Below are positions 28,002-38,228 of a stretch of 64,000 nt of DNA, piece by piece. The notes beneath the pieces are model-generated. The model was not told where the DNA came from and searched no databases. It worked only from the letters and a program-made list of their open reading frames with translations. How positions within the stretch are numbered: position 1 is the stretch's first letter; the number at the start of each line of letters is the position of its first letter. The translations under genes and the position numbers were made by a program. Source of the DNA: Sphingopyxis fribergensis (lineage in GTDB: Bacteria; Pseudomonadota; Alphaproteobacteria; Sphingomonadales; Sphingomonadaceae); contig NZ_CP009122.1 in NCBI RefSeq assembly GCF_000803645.1, positions 4,068,501-4,132,500 on the forward strand, written 5' to 3'.

Positions 28002-29458
28002 GCGCGGCGACAGTCGCGGTTCCGCGCCCCCAGCGGCTGCCGCTCTGGTTAAAAGCTACACACGGGCTTGGCAGCATCGCTTATGGCGTCAAGGACAATG
28101 GCTTTTCGACCTTCCTGCTGCTCTTCTACAATCAGGTGATCGGGATCGACGCGGGGATCGTCGGCGCCGCGATCATGGTCGCACTGATCGCCGACGCGTT
28201 CGTCGATCCGGTGATCGGCGAGCTTACCGACCGCACGCGCAGCCGCTGGGGCCGCCGCCTGCCCTGGCTCTATGTCGCTCCTATCCCGCTCGCAATTGCA
28301 TGGATGTTGCTGTGGAGCCCGCCCGCGATGAGCGACACGATGACGGTCGCGTGGCTGATCGGCTTTGCGATCATCGTCCGCTCACTGGTGTCCTGCTGCG
28401 AAGTGCCGTCGGTTGCGATCGTCCCCGAACTGACCGGCGATTACGACGAACGCACCGCGGTGATGCGTTTTCGCTTTCTGTTCGGCTGGGGCGGCGGGCT
28501 GCTCATCCTGCTGCTCGCTTATGGGGTTTTCTTCGGCGGCGCCAAGGGCCTCGTCGATCCCGACGGCTATTTCCCCTATGCGCTTGCCGGGGCGTTGATG
28601 ATGGCGGGCGCGGTGCTGGTTTCGGCGGCCGGGCAGCATAAAAGGATCGCGGTATCGAACGTCGCCGATGTGAAGCCGAAAACGACCTTGCGACGGGTGC
28701 TCGGCGAGATGCGCGACACGCTGTCGAACCGCGCCTTCCTGTGGCTGATCTTCGCGGCGCTGTTCGGTTTCATCAATCAGGGCATCACTTTTTCGATGAA
28801 CAATTATCTGCTCGGGTTTTTCTGGCAGTTCACGCAGGGCGAAATGGTCGCTTATGTCTTCCTGCTCTTCGCCTCGATGATCGCCGCCTTCGTGCTCGTC
28901 GCGCCGCTCTCGGCAAAGCTTGGCAAGCGCGACGGTGCGATTTTTGCGGGGGCGATCGCGCTGCTCGTCAACAGCGGCATCTATTTCGCGTGGATCCAGG
29001 GCGTCTTTCCCGGCCTACCCGGCAAGCCGAGCGTGGCGACAATGTTCGCGCTGGTGTTCGTGTCGAACAGCTTTTCGATCATCCTGATGATCCTGTCGTC
29101 GTCGATGATGGCCGATGTCGTCGAGGCGTCGCAGAGCGAAACGGGGCGGCGGTCGGAGGGATTATTCTTCGCGGGCTATTTCTTCATGCAGAAATGCGCG
29201 ACGGGTATCGGCATTTTTGTCGCCGGGCTGATCCTGTCCTTCGCGGCCTTTCCGCCGAATGCGAAGCCGGGCGAGGTCGGTGGCGACGTGCTCGGCAATC
29301 TCGCGCTCGGCTATGCGCTCGCGGTGCTGATCATCGGCACGCTAGGGCTGATCGTGATGCGCAAATTCCCGATCTCGCGCGCCGACCATGAGGCGCGGCT
29401 CGCGCTGCTGGACGATGCGGCGCGCGCCGAACCCGATGCGAGCGGCGCGCATCCGTGA
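27998..29458 (+). CDS. GPH-family (MFS_2) cation symporter
   Basis: 486 residues from the GTG at 27998. About 12 membrane helices. The motif VDPVIGELTDRTRSRWGRRLPWLY after the second helix is the conserved signature of glycoside-pentoside-hexuronide:cation symporters. Despite the name, many bacterial members in lipid and steroid clusters carry other substrates. Its coupling to an SDR gene and location in an acyl-CoA degradation cluster suggest it imports the substrate of that pathway, which is inference only. Confidence 0.88.
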   Translation: MSAATVAVPRPQRLPLWLKATHGLGSIAYGVKDNGFSTFLLLFYNQVIGIDAGIVGAAIMVALIADAFVDPVIGELTDRTRSRWGRRLPWLYVAPIPLAIAWMLLWSPPAMSDTMTVAWLIGFAIIVRSLVSCCEVPSVAIVPELTGDYDERTAVMRFRFLFGWGGGLLILLLAYGVFFGGAKGLVDPDGYFPYALAGALMMAGAVLVSAAGQHKRIAVSNVADVKPKTTLRRVLGEMRDTLSNRAFLWLIFAALFGFINQGITFSMNNYLLGFFWQFTQGEMVAYVFLLFASMIAAFVLVAPLSAKLGKRDGAIFAGAIALLVNSGIYFAWIQGVFPGLPGKPSVATMFALVFVSNSFSIILMILSSSMMADVVEASQSETGRRSEGLFFAGYFFMQKCATGIGIFVAGLILSFAAFPPNAKPGEVGGDVLGNLALGYALAVLIIGTLGLIVMRKFPISRADHEARLALLDDAARAEPDASGAHP

Positions 29459-29569
29459 GCGAAAAATGCGCCGCATGACCAAATGAGGTAATTTTAGGAC
29501 CGCAGGACTTGGCAAGGCCGACGAATCGGTCCAAGGGTTTACGTGAACGTAAAGGGAAAGGAAGCGCAG

Positions 29570-30859
29570 ATGGATTTCGACCTTACCGACCGGCAGGTCT
29601 ATTGGCGCGACCGGGTGCGCGATTTCATCGAGCGCAAGGTTCGCCCCGCCGTCCCCGTTTATAACGAGCAGGACAAGGCCGGCGACCGCTGGAAAGTCAT
29701 CCAGATCGTCGAGGATCTGAAGGCCGAGGCGAAGGACGCCGGCATCTGGAACCTGTTTATGCCCCCGCGCAGCGGCGCGCACCACCATGTCGACGAGACC
29801 TTCGAATTCGAGGGCCCCGGGCTCACCAACCTCGAATATGCGCTGTGCGCCGAGGAAATGGGCCGCGTCGGTTTCGCGAGCGAAGTGTTCAACTGCTCGG
29901 CGCCCGACACCGGCAATATGGAAGTGTTCCACCGTTACGGGACGCGCGCGCAGAAGGAAAAATATCTCGGCCGCCTGATGAATGGTCAGATCCGTTCGGC
30001 CTTCCTGATGACCGAGCCTGCGGTCGCCTCGTCCGACGCGACGAACATCGAAACGCGGATCGAGCGCGATGGCGACGATTATATCATCAACGGCACCAAA
30101 TGGTGGTCGTCGGGCGCGGGCGATCCGCGCTGCGAGGTCGCGATCGTGATGGGCAAGACCGACTTTGCCGCCAAGCGCCACGCGCAGCAGTCGATGGTGC
30201 TGATGCCGCTCGACGCGCCCGGCGTGAATATCCTGCGCCACCTGCCGGTCTTCGGTTACGACGATGCGCCGCACGGCCATATGGAAATCGAGTTGAAGGA
30301 CGTCCGCGTCAATGCCGAGGAGGCGATGCTGCTCGGCGAAGGACGCGGCTTCGAGATCGCGCAGGGACGCCTCGGCCCGGGCCGCATCCATCACTGCATG
30401 CGCACGATCGGCGTCGCCGAGGAAGCGATTGCGAAGATGGCGAAGCGGCTGCAGTCGCGCGTCGCGTTCGGCAAGAAGATCGCCGAATATAGCATCTGGG
30501 AACATCGCATCGCGCGCGCGCGCATCGATATCGAGATGACGCGCCTCTTGTGCCTCAAGGCCGCCGACATGATGGACAAGGTCGGCAACAAGTCGGCCGC
30601 GGCCGAGATCGCGATGATCAAGGTGCAGGCGCCTAACATGGCGCTGAAGATCATCGACGACGCGATCCAGGCGCATGGTGCCGGCGGCGTGTCTGAGGAT
30701 TTCGGGCTGGCCAAAGCCTTCGCGCACCAGCGCACGCTGCGTCTGGCCGACGGTCCCGACGAGGTGCACGAACGCGCGATCGCCCGCATCGAATTCGCCA
30801 AGCATAGCGAAGCGAGCGAGCCGGGCTTCTCGTCGGGCGATGTCGGGGTTTCGCGATAA
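29570..30859 (+). CDS. Acyl-CoA dehydrogenase (ACAD11-like)
   Basis: 429 residues from the ATG at 29570 after AAAGGAAG. Motifs: [78 protein letters not shown], and [18 protein letters not shown]. The [11 protein letters not shown] segment is typical of the ACAD10/ACAD11 branch, whose mammalian members act on long-chain and 4-hydroxyacyl-CoA. It is in the same cluster as a phosphotransferase of the ACAD10/11 N-terminal type, which in animals is fused to this dehydrogenase. Confidence 0.92.
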   Translation: MDFDLTDRQVYWRDRVRDFIERKVRPAVPVYNEQDKAGDRWKVIQIVEDLKAEAKDAGIWNLFMPPRSGAHHHVDETFEFEGPGLTNLEYALCAEEMGRVGFASEVFNCSAPDTGNMEVFHRYGTRAQKEKYLGRLMNGQIRSAFLMTEPAVASSDATNIETRIERDGDDYIINGTKWWSSGAGDPRCEVAIVMGKTDFAAKRHAQQSMVLMPLDAPGVNILRHLPVFGYDDAPHGHMEIELKDVRVNAEEAMLLGEGRGFEIAQGRLGPGRIHHCMRTIGVAEEAIAKMAKRLQSRVAFGKKIAEYSIWEHRIARARIDIEMTRLLCLKAADMMDKVGNKSAAAEIAMIKVQAPNMALKIIDDAIQAHGAGGVSEDFGLAKAFAHQRTLRLADGPDEVHERAIARIEFAKHSEASEPGFSSGDVGVSR

Positions 30860-30864
30860 ACTTT

Positions 30865-30964
30865 CTCCCCTCCCGCTTGCGGGAGGGGTCGGGGGAGGGC
30901 CTGTTCCTTCCCCGTCAGGAATTGACATGCCCTCCCCTAGCCCCTCCCGCACGCGGGAGGGGGA
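30865..30964. repeat. Cluster of intergenic inverted repeats, family B, copy 2
   Basis: Opens with CCCCTCCCGCTTGCGGGAGG and closes with CCCCTCCCGCACGCGGGAGG, with a C/T-rich and G-rich middle of about 50 bases. Related to the block at 24546. It fills the gap between two catabolic genes on the same strand. Confidence 0.78.
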
Positions 30965-30981
30965 CTGAACGGAGATTTTGA

Positions 30982-32073
30982 ATGACCAAAGCCGCGATCC
31001 TGATCGAACCGGGCAAGCCGCTGTCGATCGAAGACGTCGTGATTGCCGATTGCGGCCCGCACGAGGTGCGCATCCGCACCGCCGCGTGCGGGCTCTGCCA
31101 TTCGGACCTGCATTTCATCGACGGCGCCTATCCCCACCCCCTCCCCGCTATTCCCGGCCATGAGGCGGCAGGCATCGTCGAGGCGGTCGGCAGCGAAGTG
31201 CGCACGGTCAAGGTCGGCGACGCGGTCGTCACCTGCCTGTCGGCCTTTTGCGGCCATTGCGAGTTTTGCGTCACCGGCCGCATGTCGCTGTGCATGGGCG
31301 GCGACACGCGCCGTGCGGTGGGCTCCGCACCGCGCATCACGCGTCCGGACGGGTCGCTGGTGAACCAAATGCTCAACCTCTCGGCGTTTGCCGAAACGAT
31401 GATCGTCCACGAACATGCCTGCGTCGCGATCGATCCCGCGATGCCGCTCGACCGCGCGGCGGTGATCGGCTGCGCGGTGACGACGGGCGCGGGGACGATC
31501 TTCAATGCGTGCAAGGTGACCCCGGGCGAGACGGTGGCGGTCGTCGGCTGCGGCGGCGTCGGCCTGGCGACGATCAACGCCGCGAAGATCGCGGGCGCGG
31601 GGCGGATCATCGCCGCCGACCCGGTGCCCGAAAAGCGCGCGCTGGCGATGAAGCTGGGCGCGACCGATGTCGTCGATGCGCTCGCCGACGATGCCGCGAA
31701 GCAGATCGTCGAGCTGTCGAAGGGCGGCGTCGACCATGCGATCGAGGCCGTCGGGCGCCCCGCCTCGGCCAGCCTTGCGGTCGCATCGCTGCGCCGCGGC
31801 GGCACCGCGACGATCCTCGGCATGATGCCGCTGTCCGAAAAAGTTGGGCTCAGCGCGATGGACCTGCTCTCGGGCAAGAAATTGCAGGGCGCGATAATGG
31901 GCGGCAACCGTTTCCCGGTCGACATTCCGCGCCTCGTCGATTTCTACCTGCGCGGCCTGCTCGACCTCGACAGCATCGTCGCCGAGACGATCCCGCTCGC
32001 CAAGGTCAACGACGGGTTCGACAAGATGCGGAAAGGCGACGCCGCGCGGTCGGTGATCGTTTTCGATCAATGA
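30982..32073 (+). CDS. Zinc-dependent alcohol dehydrogenase
   Basis: 363 residues. Catalytic zinc ligands: Cys in GLCHSDLHF and His in PGHEAAG. Structural zinc ligands: the four cysteines in CLSAFCGHCEFCVTGRMSLC. NAD(P)-binding motif VGCGGVGLATINAAKIAGA. The whole resembles the class III/mycothiol-dependent-like branch of MDR enzymes, but substrate is unknown. The stop codon overlaps the start of the phosphotransferase gene (ATGA), so they are coupled. Confidence 0.92.
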   Translation: MTKAAILIEPGKPLSIEDVVIADCGPHEVRIRTAACGLCHSDLHFIDGAYPHPLPAIPGHEAAGIVEAVGSEVRTVKVGDAVVTCLSAFCGHCEFCVTGRMSLCMGGDTRRAVGSAPRITRPDGSLVNQMLNLSAFAETMIVHEHACVAIDPAMPLDRAAVIGCAVTTGAGTIFNACKVTPGETVAVVGCGGVGLATINAAKIAGAGRIIAADPVPEKRALAMKLGATDVVDALADDAAKQIVELSKGGVDHAIEAVGRPASASLAVASLRRGGTATILGMMPLSEKVGLSAMDLLSGKKLQGAIMGGNRFPVDIPRLVDFYLRGLLDLDSIVAETIPLAKVNDGFDKMRKGDAARSVIVFDQ

Positions 32074-33137
32074 CGCTCGACGCGCAAAAGGCCTTTAGCG
32101 GCACCGTCGCGCCCGAGGGCGCCGATGTGCTCGACGAGGCGAAGCTGACCGCATGGATGGAAGCCAATGTCGAAGGGTTCGAAGGCCCGCTGACGCAGAG
32201 CAAATTCGCCGGCGGCCAGTCGAACCCGACCTACAAGATTTCGGCGCCGTCGGGCAATTATGTGCTGCGCCGCAAGCCGTTCGGCCCGCTGCTGCCGTCG
32301 GCGCATGCGGTCGATCGCGAGTATAAGGTGCAGGCGGGCTTGCACAAAATGTGTTTCCCCGTCGCGCGCCAATATGGGCTTTGCACCGATGACTCGGTGG
32401 TCGGCAGCTGGTTCTATGTGATGGGCATGGTCGACGGCCACACGATCTGGGACGGCGCGATGCCGGGATCGACCCCCGAGAACCGCCGCGCGACCTATGA
32501 AGCGATGATCGACACGCTCGCGGCGTTGCACGCAGTCGATGTCGAGGCCGCAGGCCTGTCCGATTTCGGCAAGCCCGGCAATTATTTCGGCCGCCAGGTC
32601 GACCGCTGGACCAAGCAATATCGGCTCGCCGAGACCGAGACGATGGACGAGATGGAAAAGCTGATCGCCTTCCTGCCGGCGAGCCTCCCCGAACAGACGC
32701 GCACCAGCGTCGTCCATGGCGACTATCGTATCGACAATATGATCTTTGCCAAGGACCGGCCCGAGGTGTTGGCGGTGCTCGATTGGGAACTGTCGACCTT
32801 GGGCGACCCGCTCGCCGATTTTACCTATGTCGCGATGGCGTGGGTCACCGAAAATGGCGGCCGTTCGGGCGTCATGGACCTCGATCGCAAGGCGCTCGGC
32901 ATTCCCGAACTCGACGCGATGGTCGAACGTTATTGCGCCGCGACCGGGCGCGACGGGGTGCCCGACATGAACTGGTACTTCGCCTATAATTTCTTCCGCC
33001 TCGCCGGCATCATCCAGGGCATCAAGAAGCGCGTGATCGAGGGCACCGCCTCGTCGCAGCATGCGAAGGATATGTCCGAACGCGTCCGTCCGCTCGCCGA
33101 AAAGGCGTGGGAATTTGCACGAAAGGCCGGCGCATGA
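32070..33137 (+). CDS. Phosphotransferase, ACAD10/11 N-terminal-like (APH fold)
   Basis: 355 residues from the ATG at 32070. Kinase-like core: GGQSNPTYKISAPSGNYVLRRKP at the nucleotide loop, catalytic VVHGDYRIDNMIF, and metal-binding VLDWELSTLGDPLADF. This branch of the aminoglycoside-phosphotransferase fold is the N-terminal partner of mammalian ACAD10/11, where it phosphorylates 4-hydroxyacyl-CoA so that the dehydrogenase partner can remove the phosphate. Here the two are separate genes in one cluster. Its stop overlaps the next SDR start (ATGA). Confidence 0.9.
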   Translation: MTLDAQKAFSGTVAPEGADVLDEAKLTAWMEANVEGFEGPLTQSKFAGGQSNPTYKISAPSGNYVLRRKPFGPLLPSAHAVDREYKVQAGLHKMCFPVARQYGLCTDDSVVGSWFYVMGMVDGHTIWDGAMPGSTPENRRATYEAMIDTLAALHAVDVEAAGLSDFGKPGNYFGRQVDRWTKQYRLAETETMDEMEKLIAFLPASLPEQTRTSVVHGDYRIDNMIFAKDRPEVLAVLDWELSTLGDPLADFTYVAMAWVTENGGRSGVMDLDRKALGIPELDAMVERYCAATGRDGVPDMNWYFAYNFFRLAGIIQGIKKRVIEGTASSQHAKDMSERVRPLAEKAWEFARKAGA

Positions 33138-33910
33138 GCCTGTTCGACATGACCGGCCAGGTCGCGCTGATCACCGGCTCGTCGCGCGGCATTGGCAAAG
33201 CCACAGCGGAAGCGATGGCCGAGCAGGGCGCGAAAGTCGTGATTTCGAGCCGCAAGCAGGATGCGTGCGACGCGACCGCGGCGGCGATCAACGCGAAGTT
33301 CGGCGAGGGCACCGCGATCGCGGTCGCCGCCAATATCTCGTCGAAGGACGACCTCCAGAACCTCGTCAACGAAACGCGCGCCGTGTTCGGGAAGATCACT
33401 GCGCTCGTCTGCAACGCGGCATCGAACCCATATTATGGCCCCGGCCTTGGCATCAGCGACGATCAGTTCCGCAAGATCATGGACAATAACATCTTGTCGA
33501 ATCACTGGCTGATTTCGATGGTCGCGCCCGAAATGCTCGAACGCGGCGACGGGTCGATCACCATCATCAGCTCGATCGGCGGGCTCAAGGGATCGCCGAT
33601 CATCGGCGCTTACGGGATTTCCAAAGCCGCCGACATGCAGGTCGCGCGCAACTTCTCGGTCGAGTTCGGGCCCAAGGGCGTGCGCGTCAACTGCATCGCG
33701 CCGGGGCTGATCCGCACCGACATGGCGCGCGCCTTGTGGGAAAATGAAGAGAATTTGCGGCGCTCGACCGCGGCTTCGACCTTGAAGCGCATCGGCGAGC
33801 CGCACGAGATCGCCGGCGCCGCGGTCTTCCTTGCCAGCAAGGCGGGGGCATTCACCACCGGCCAGACCATCGTGTGCGATGGCGGGGCCACGATTTCGGG
33901 AGGCGCATGA
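33134..33910 (+). CDS. SDR-family oxidoreductase
   Basis: 258 residues. TGSSRGIGK near residue 13, CNAASNP in place of the usual NNAG, Ser in TIISSIGGLKG, and YGISK. The C-terminus (AGAFTTGQTIVCDGGATI) is family-typical. Overlaps both neighbours by ATGA, so it is firmly in the ADH-phosphotransferase-SDR-SDR operon. Substrate unknown. Confidence 0.9.
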   Translation: MSLFDMTGQVALITGSSRGIGKATAEAMAEQGAKVVISSRKQDACDATAAAINAKFGEGTAIAVAANISSKDDLQNLVNETRAVFGKITALVCNAASNPYYGPGLGISDDQFRKIMDNNILSNHWLISMVAPEMLERGDGSITIISSIGGLKGSPIIGAYGISKAADMQVARNFSVEFGPKGVRVNCIAPGLIRTDMARALWENEENLRRSTAASTLKRIGEPHEIAGAAVFLASKAGAFTTGQTIVCDGGATISGGA

Positions 33911-34713
33911 TGGGCGCATTGGACGGCAAGGTTGCGATCATCACGGGTGCGGGCAGCGGCATCGGCCGCGCGAGCGCGCTGCGCTTCGCTGCCGAAGGGG
34001 CGAAGCTCGTCATTGGCGACAAGAGCGCGGCGGTGCATGAGACGGCGCAAATGGTGAAGGATGCCGGCGGCGAAGCCGTCGCGCTGGAGATCGACGCGGG
34101 GGTCGAGGCCGATGTCGCGAAGCTCGTCGCCACCGCGAAGGATAGCTTTGGCGGCCTCGACGTCGCTTTTGCCAACGCCGGGATCATCGGCGACATGGGC
34201 GGCATTTTCGATTTCGACCCCGCCCAATGGGCCGAGACGTTGCGCGTCAACCTGATCGGTCCCGCGCTGATGGTCAAACATGCGGGCAAGGCGATGGTCG
34301 ATCAGGGCCGCTGCGGCGCGATCGTGCTGACCGCGAGCGTCGCCGGGATCAATTCGGGCGCGGGGCCGGGTGCTTACTCCGCATCGAAGGCGGGGGTCAT
34401 CAACCTCGCCAAGGTCGCGGCGCAGCAGCTGTCGACCAGCGGCGTGCGCGTCAACGCCATCTGCCCCGGCCTCACCGAAACGGGGATGACCAAGCCAACC
34501 TTCGACTATGCCAGGGCGAAGGAGGTCACGCACAAGCTGGGCCAGCTCAATCCGCTGCGCCGCGCGGCGCAGCCCGAGGAGCTGGCGAATGTCGCGCTGT
34601 TCCTTGCGAGCGATCAGGCGAGCTATGTCAATGGACAGGCGATCGCGGTCGATGGCGGGCTGACGAGTTCGCATCCGGTAACGCGCCAGTTGCTTGGCCA
34701 GACCTCGCACTGA
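33907..34713 (+). CDS. SDR-family oxidoreductase
   Basis: 268 residues from the ATG at 33907 (a second ATG follows at once). TGAGSGIGR near residue 15, [20 protein letters not shown], and YSASK. A classical NAD-type SDR (Asp in VIGDKSA after the second strand is consistent with NAD over NADP). The fourth SDR in this 11-kb stretch; two adjacent SDRs in one operon imply two separate oxidoreduction steps or substrates. Confidence 0.9.
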   Translation: MMGALDGKVAIITGAGSGIGRASALRFAAEGAKLVIGDKSAAVHETAQMVKDAGGEAVALEIDAGVEADVAKLVATAKDSFGGLDVAFANAGIIGDMGGIFDFDPAQWAETLRVNLIGPALMVKHAGKAMVDQGRCGAIVLTASVAGINSGAGPGAYSASKAGVINLAKVAAQQLSTSGVRVNAICPGLTETGMTKPTFDYARAKEVTHKLGQLNPLRRAAQPEELANVALFLASDQASYVNGQAIAVDGGLTSSHPVTRQLLGQTSH

Positions 34714-34726
34714 TAGGCAGCCACGC

Positions 34727-35929
34727 ATGACACATGGATTCGACACGACGCGGCTCGACCGCATCCCCGCCTTTCTTGCCGCCAAATATATCGACACCGG
34801 CCGATTGCCGCATGCCGCGACTTTGGTGTCGCGGCGCGGCGAGATTGCGCACCAGTCCGTCATCGGCGAAGCGCGGCCGGGCCAAGCGCTGAAAGACGAT
34901 GCGATCTTTCGCATCGCGAGCATGACCAAGCCGATCACCAGCATCGCCTTCATGATGTTGGTCGAGGAGGGCAAGGTCGCGCTGTCCGACCCGCTGGTGA
35001 AGTTCTGCCCCGAGTTCAAGGACACCGGCGTGTTCGTCGCGGGCGGCGGCAATGTGCCGTTCCTGATGCGCCCACCCGCGTCGCCGATCCGCATGGTCGA
35101 TCTGCTGCGCCACACGTCGGGACTTACATACGGATTTCAGGAGCGCACGCCGGTCGACGCCGCGTACCGCAAAGCAAAGATCGACGATTTCGATGCCGAT
35201 TATACGATGGACAGCTTCATCGCCGACCTGGCGAAAATCCCGCTGCAGTTCGACCCCGGCGCGCACTGGAATTATTCGATGGCGACCGATGTGCTCGGCG
35301 CGGTGATCGAGCGGATCGAGGGCAAGCCGTTCGGCGAGGTCTTGCAGGAGCGCATCTTCGACCCGCTCGGCATGGTCGATACCGGGTTCAAGGTGCCCGC
35401 CGAGCAGCAGCATAGGTTGGCCGACGCCTATTCTTTCCACCCCAGGGACAAGATGCAGGGCTTTGACGAAGGCGCGCGCAGCCGCTGGGCGAAGGACCGC
35501 AGCTTTCATTCGGGCGGCGGCGGGCTTGCCTCGACGCTTCACGATTATCATCGTTTCTGCCTGATGCTGCTCGGCGGCGGCAAATATGGCGACACACGGA
35601 TCATTAGCCGCAAGACGCTCGATCTGATGACGTCGAACCACCTCGTCGGCGGCGGCGATTTGACGCAGCACAGCGTCGGCATTTTCAGCGAAGACGAGAA
35701 TGCGGGGGTCGGCTTCGGGCTCGGCTTTGCGGTCACGCTCGATCCGGCGCGCGCGGGCATTCCCGGCTCGGCGGGCGATTTTTACTGGGGCGGCATGTTC
35801 TCGACCGGCTTCTTCGTCGATCCGCTCGAGGAAATCTGCATGGTCTTCATGACCCAGTTGATGCCCTCCTCCACCTATCCCGTGCGGCGCGAGGTCAAGA
35901 CGATGGTCCACGCTGCGCTTGATGATTGA
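34727..35929 (+). CDS. Serine hydrolase, class C beta-lactamase/EstB-like family
   Basis: 400 residues from the ATG at 34727. The SxxK motif is SMTK (Ser65, Lys68); the YxN-like motif is YSM in [12 protein letters not shown], and the third position has HSGGGGL rather than KTG. No signal peptide is seen, so it is cytoplasmic and more likely an esterase or ester hydrolase than an antibiotic-degrading enzyme. Members of this family often sit in lipid and steroid catabolic clusters. It is in line with the upstream SDR gene, 13 bases away. Confidence 0.88.
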   Translation: MTHGFDTTRLDRIPAFLAAKYIDTGRLPHAATLVSRRGEIAHQSVIGEARPGQALKDDAIFRIASMTKPITSIAFMMLVEEGKVALSDPLVKFCPEFKDTGVFVAGGGNVPFLMRPPASPIRMVDLLRHTSGLTYGFQERTPVDAAYRKAKIDDFDADYTMDSFIADLAKIPLQFDPGAHWNYSMATDVLGAVIERIEGKPFGEVLQERIFDPLGMVDTGFKVPAEQQHRLADAYSFHPRDKMQGFDEGARSRWAKDRSFHSGGGGLASTLHDYHRFCLMLLGGGKYGDTRIISRKTLDLMTSNHLVGGGDLTQHSVGIFSEDENAGVGFGLGFAVTLDPARAGIPGSAGDFYWGGMFSTGFFVDPLEEICMVFMTQLMPSSTYPVRREVKTMVHAALDD

Positions 35930-35952
35930 AATGCAACACCACCTCTCCGTTC

Positions 35953-36020
35953 GTGTCGAGCGAAGTCGAGACACCCAGATGGCATGCGCCAACGATGGGC
36001 ATCTCGACTTCGCTCGATGC
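35953..36020. repeat. Intergenic inverted repeat, family D, copy 2
   Basis: GTGTCGAGCGAAGTCGAGAC on the left and ATCTCGACTTCGCTCGATGC on the right form an imperfect long hairpin, matching the perfect one at 22978-23038. It lies before the FadB-like gene. Confidence 0.78.
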
Positions 36021-36050
36021 AAACGGGTTTTTGATTGAAGGAGTTCCCCC

Positions 36051-38084
36051 ATGTCCGAAGACACCCCCGTTAGCGTCACGATGGAAAAGGATGGCGAGAT
36101 CGCCGTCATCATCGTGAGCAACCCGCCGGTCAACGCGCTGAGCTGGCACGTCCGGCAGGGGCTGGAGGATCATTTCACCGCCGCGCTCGCCGACGACAGC
36201 GTCAAGGCGATCGTGCTGCGCTGCGCCGGGGCGACCTTCATCGCGGGCGCCGACATCAGCGAATTCGGCAAGCCGCCGCGTGGTCCCGATTTCAACGCGG
36301 TGCTCAACAGCATCGAAGCGGCGTCGAAGCCCGTCGTCGCGGCGATCCACGGCACCGCGCTCGGCGGTGGTCTCGAAACTGCGCTCGTCTGTCATTACCG
36401 GATCGCGGTGCCGTCGGCGAAGCTCGGCGTGCCCGAGGTCAAGCTCGGCCTGCTGCCCGGCGCGGGCGGCACGCAGCGGTTGCCGCGCGTCGTCGGCGTC
36501 GAAGCCGCGGCGACGATGACCTCGACCGGCGATCCCGTTCCGGCACCGAAGGCGAAGGAAATGGGCCTCGTCGACGAACTCGCGGGCGAAGACAGCCTGG
36601 CCGCCGATGCCATCGCCTTTGCGCGCGCGAAGATCGCCGACGGCCCGCGCCCGACGCGCGAACGCCCGGTGTTCGGCGATATTGCCGTCATCGAGGAGCT
36701 GAAGGCGAAGAACGCCAAGCGCTGGCGCGGTTTCGAGGCACCCTATGCTAACCTCGCCTGCGTCGAAGCGGCGACGAGGCTGCCGTTCGAGGAAGGGCTG
36801 GCGTTCGAGCGCGAGCAGTTCATGAAGCTGATGTTCGGCAGCCAGTCGGCGGCGCAGCGCCACATCTTTTTCGCCGAGCGCCAGGCGGCGAAGATCGACG
36901 GCCTGCCCAAGGACACGCAGCTGCGCGATATCAAGAAAGTCGGCATCATCGGCGCCGGCACGATGGGCGGCGGGATCATGATGAACTTCCTGCAAAAGGG
37001 CATCCCCTGCACGATCGTCGAAATGCAGCAGGACGCGCTGGACCGCGGGCTCCGCGTCGTGCGCAAGAATTACGATGCCTCGGCCGCCAAGGGCCGGTTC
37101 AAGCTCGAACAGGTCGATCAGATGATGGGGCTCGTCACTCCGTCGCTCGAGCTGGACGCGCTGGCCGACTGCGACCTCATCATCGAGGCGGTCTATGAGA
37201 ATATGGACGTCAAGAAGGACATCTTCGGCAAGCTCGACAAAATTGCCAAGCCCGGCGCGATCCTCGCGTCGAACACCTCCTACCTCGACATCGACGAAAT
37301 CGCGACCGCGACGAGCCGCCCCGGCGACGTGCTGGGCATGCATTTCTTCTCGCCCGCCAATGTGATGAAGCTGCTCGAGGTCGTGCGCGGTAAGAAGACC
37401 GCGCCCGACGCGCTGGCGACGGCGATGGCGATCGGCAAGAAGATCGGCAAGGTCGCCGTGGTCGCGGGCGTTTGCGATGGCTTCATCGGCAACCGGATGC
37501 TGAAGCCGCGCCAGGTCGAGGCGATGAAGCTGCTGCTCGAAGGCGCTACCCCGGCGCAGGTCGACAAGGTGCATGTCGAATTCGGCATGCCGATGGGGCC
37601 GTTCCAGATGAGCGACCTTGCGGGTGTCGATATCGGCTGGCACCGCGACCCGAACCGTATCGAAAGCATCCGCGACGCGCTCGCCGCCGAAGGCCGCTGG
37701 GGCCAGAAGAAGCAGGCGGGCTTTTACGATTATGACGAGAAGCGCCAGCCGTCGGAAAGCCCGCGCGTTGCCGAACTCATCGAGGAGTTCCGGGCGAAGG
37801 AAGGCGTCGAAAAGCGCGAGATCACCGATCAGGAGATTATCGAGCGCACGCTGTATCCGATGGTCAATGAAGGCGCGCTGATCCTGTCCGAAGGCAAGGC
37901 GCAGCGGGCCAGCGACATCGATGTCGTGTGGATCTATGGCTATGGCTGGCCGGTCTATCGCGGCGGCCCGATGTTCTGGGCGGGGCTGGAAGGCACCGAC
38001 AAGATCGTCGCGGCGCTGGAAAAGCACGGGTTCAAGATCGCGCCGCTGCTGAGAGAAAAGGCGGAAGCGAAGACGGGCTTCTAG
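36051..38084 (+). CDS. FadB/FadJ-like enoyl-CoA hydratase / 3-hydroxyacyl-CoA dehydrogenase
   Basis: 677 residues from the ATG at 36051, after GAAGGAG. N-terminal crotonase domain (about 1-190) with [26 protein letters not shown] and [15 protein letters not shown], where both catalytic Glu are in place. NAD-binding 3-hydroxyacyl-CoA dehydrogenase domain (about 295-480) with [25 protein letters not shown] and catalytic [15 protein letters not shown], then C-terminal domains. It catalyses two beta-oxidation steps. Compared with E. coli FadB (about 730) it is shorter, near to the peroxisomal bifunctional form. A terminator follows. Confidence 0.95.
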   Translation: MSEDTPVSVTMEKDGEIAVIIVSNPPVNALSWHVRQGLEDHFTAALADDSVKAIVLRCAGATFIAGADISEFGKPPRGPDFNAVLNSIEAASKPVVAAIHGTALGGGLETALVCHYRIAVPSAKLGVPEVKLGLLPGAGGTQRLPRVVGVEAAATMTSTGDPVPAPKAKEMGLVDELAGEDSLAADAIAFARAKIADGPRPTRERPVFGDIAVIEELKAKNAKRWRGFEAPYANLACVEAATRLPFEEGLAFEREQFMKLMFGSQSAAQRHIFFAERQAAKIDGLPKDTQLRDIKKVGIIGAGTMGGGIMMNFLQKGIPCTIVEMQQDALDRGLRVVRKNYDASAAKGRFKLEQVDQMMGLVTPSLELDALADCDLIIEAVYENMDVKKDIFGKLDKIAKPGAILASNTSYLDIDEIATATSRPGDVLGMHFFSPANVMKLLEVVRGKKTAPDALATAMAIGKKIGKVAVVAGVCDGFIGNRMLKPRQVEAMKLLLEGATPAQVDKVHVEFGMPMGPFQMSDLAGVDIGWHRDPNRIESIRDALAAEGRWGQKKQAGFYDYDEKRQPSESPRVAELIEEFRAKEGVEKREITDQEIIERTLYPMVNEGALILSEGKAQRASDIDVVWIYGYGWPVYRGGPMFWAGLEGTDKIVAALEKHGFKIAPLLREKAEAKTGF

Positions 38085-38107
38085 GCCCTTCGCCGCTTAC
38101 AAAGATC

Positions 38108-38147
38108 AGGTCGTCTGTCCCGCTGCGGGGCAGGCGGCCTTTCTTTT
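38108..38147 (+). terminator. Rho-independent terminator after the FadB-like gene
   Basis: Stem of about 14 bp: AGGTCGTCTGTCCC (38108-38121) with GGGGCAGGCGGCCT (38127-38140), allowing G-T pairs, loop GCTGC, followed by TTCTTTT. Confidence 0.72.
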
Positions 38148-38228
38148 GCCCCGCGGGCGCGGGGGGCATGAGCAACAACTTGCGATTCAGGGTTAAAGCG
38201 CTGGCAAGACATGCCGTTAGGACAGAGC

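Noticed and set aside
34727..35929. Serine hydrolase as an antibiotic-resistance beta-lactamase
   Set aside because: No signal peptide, third motif is HSG rather than KTG, and it is embedded in a lipid-type catabolic operon.
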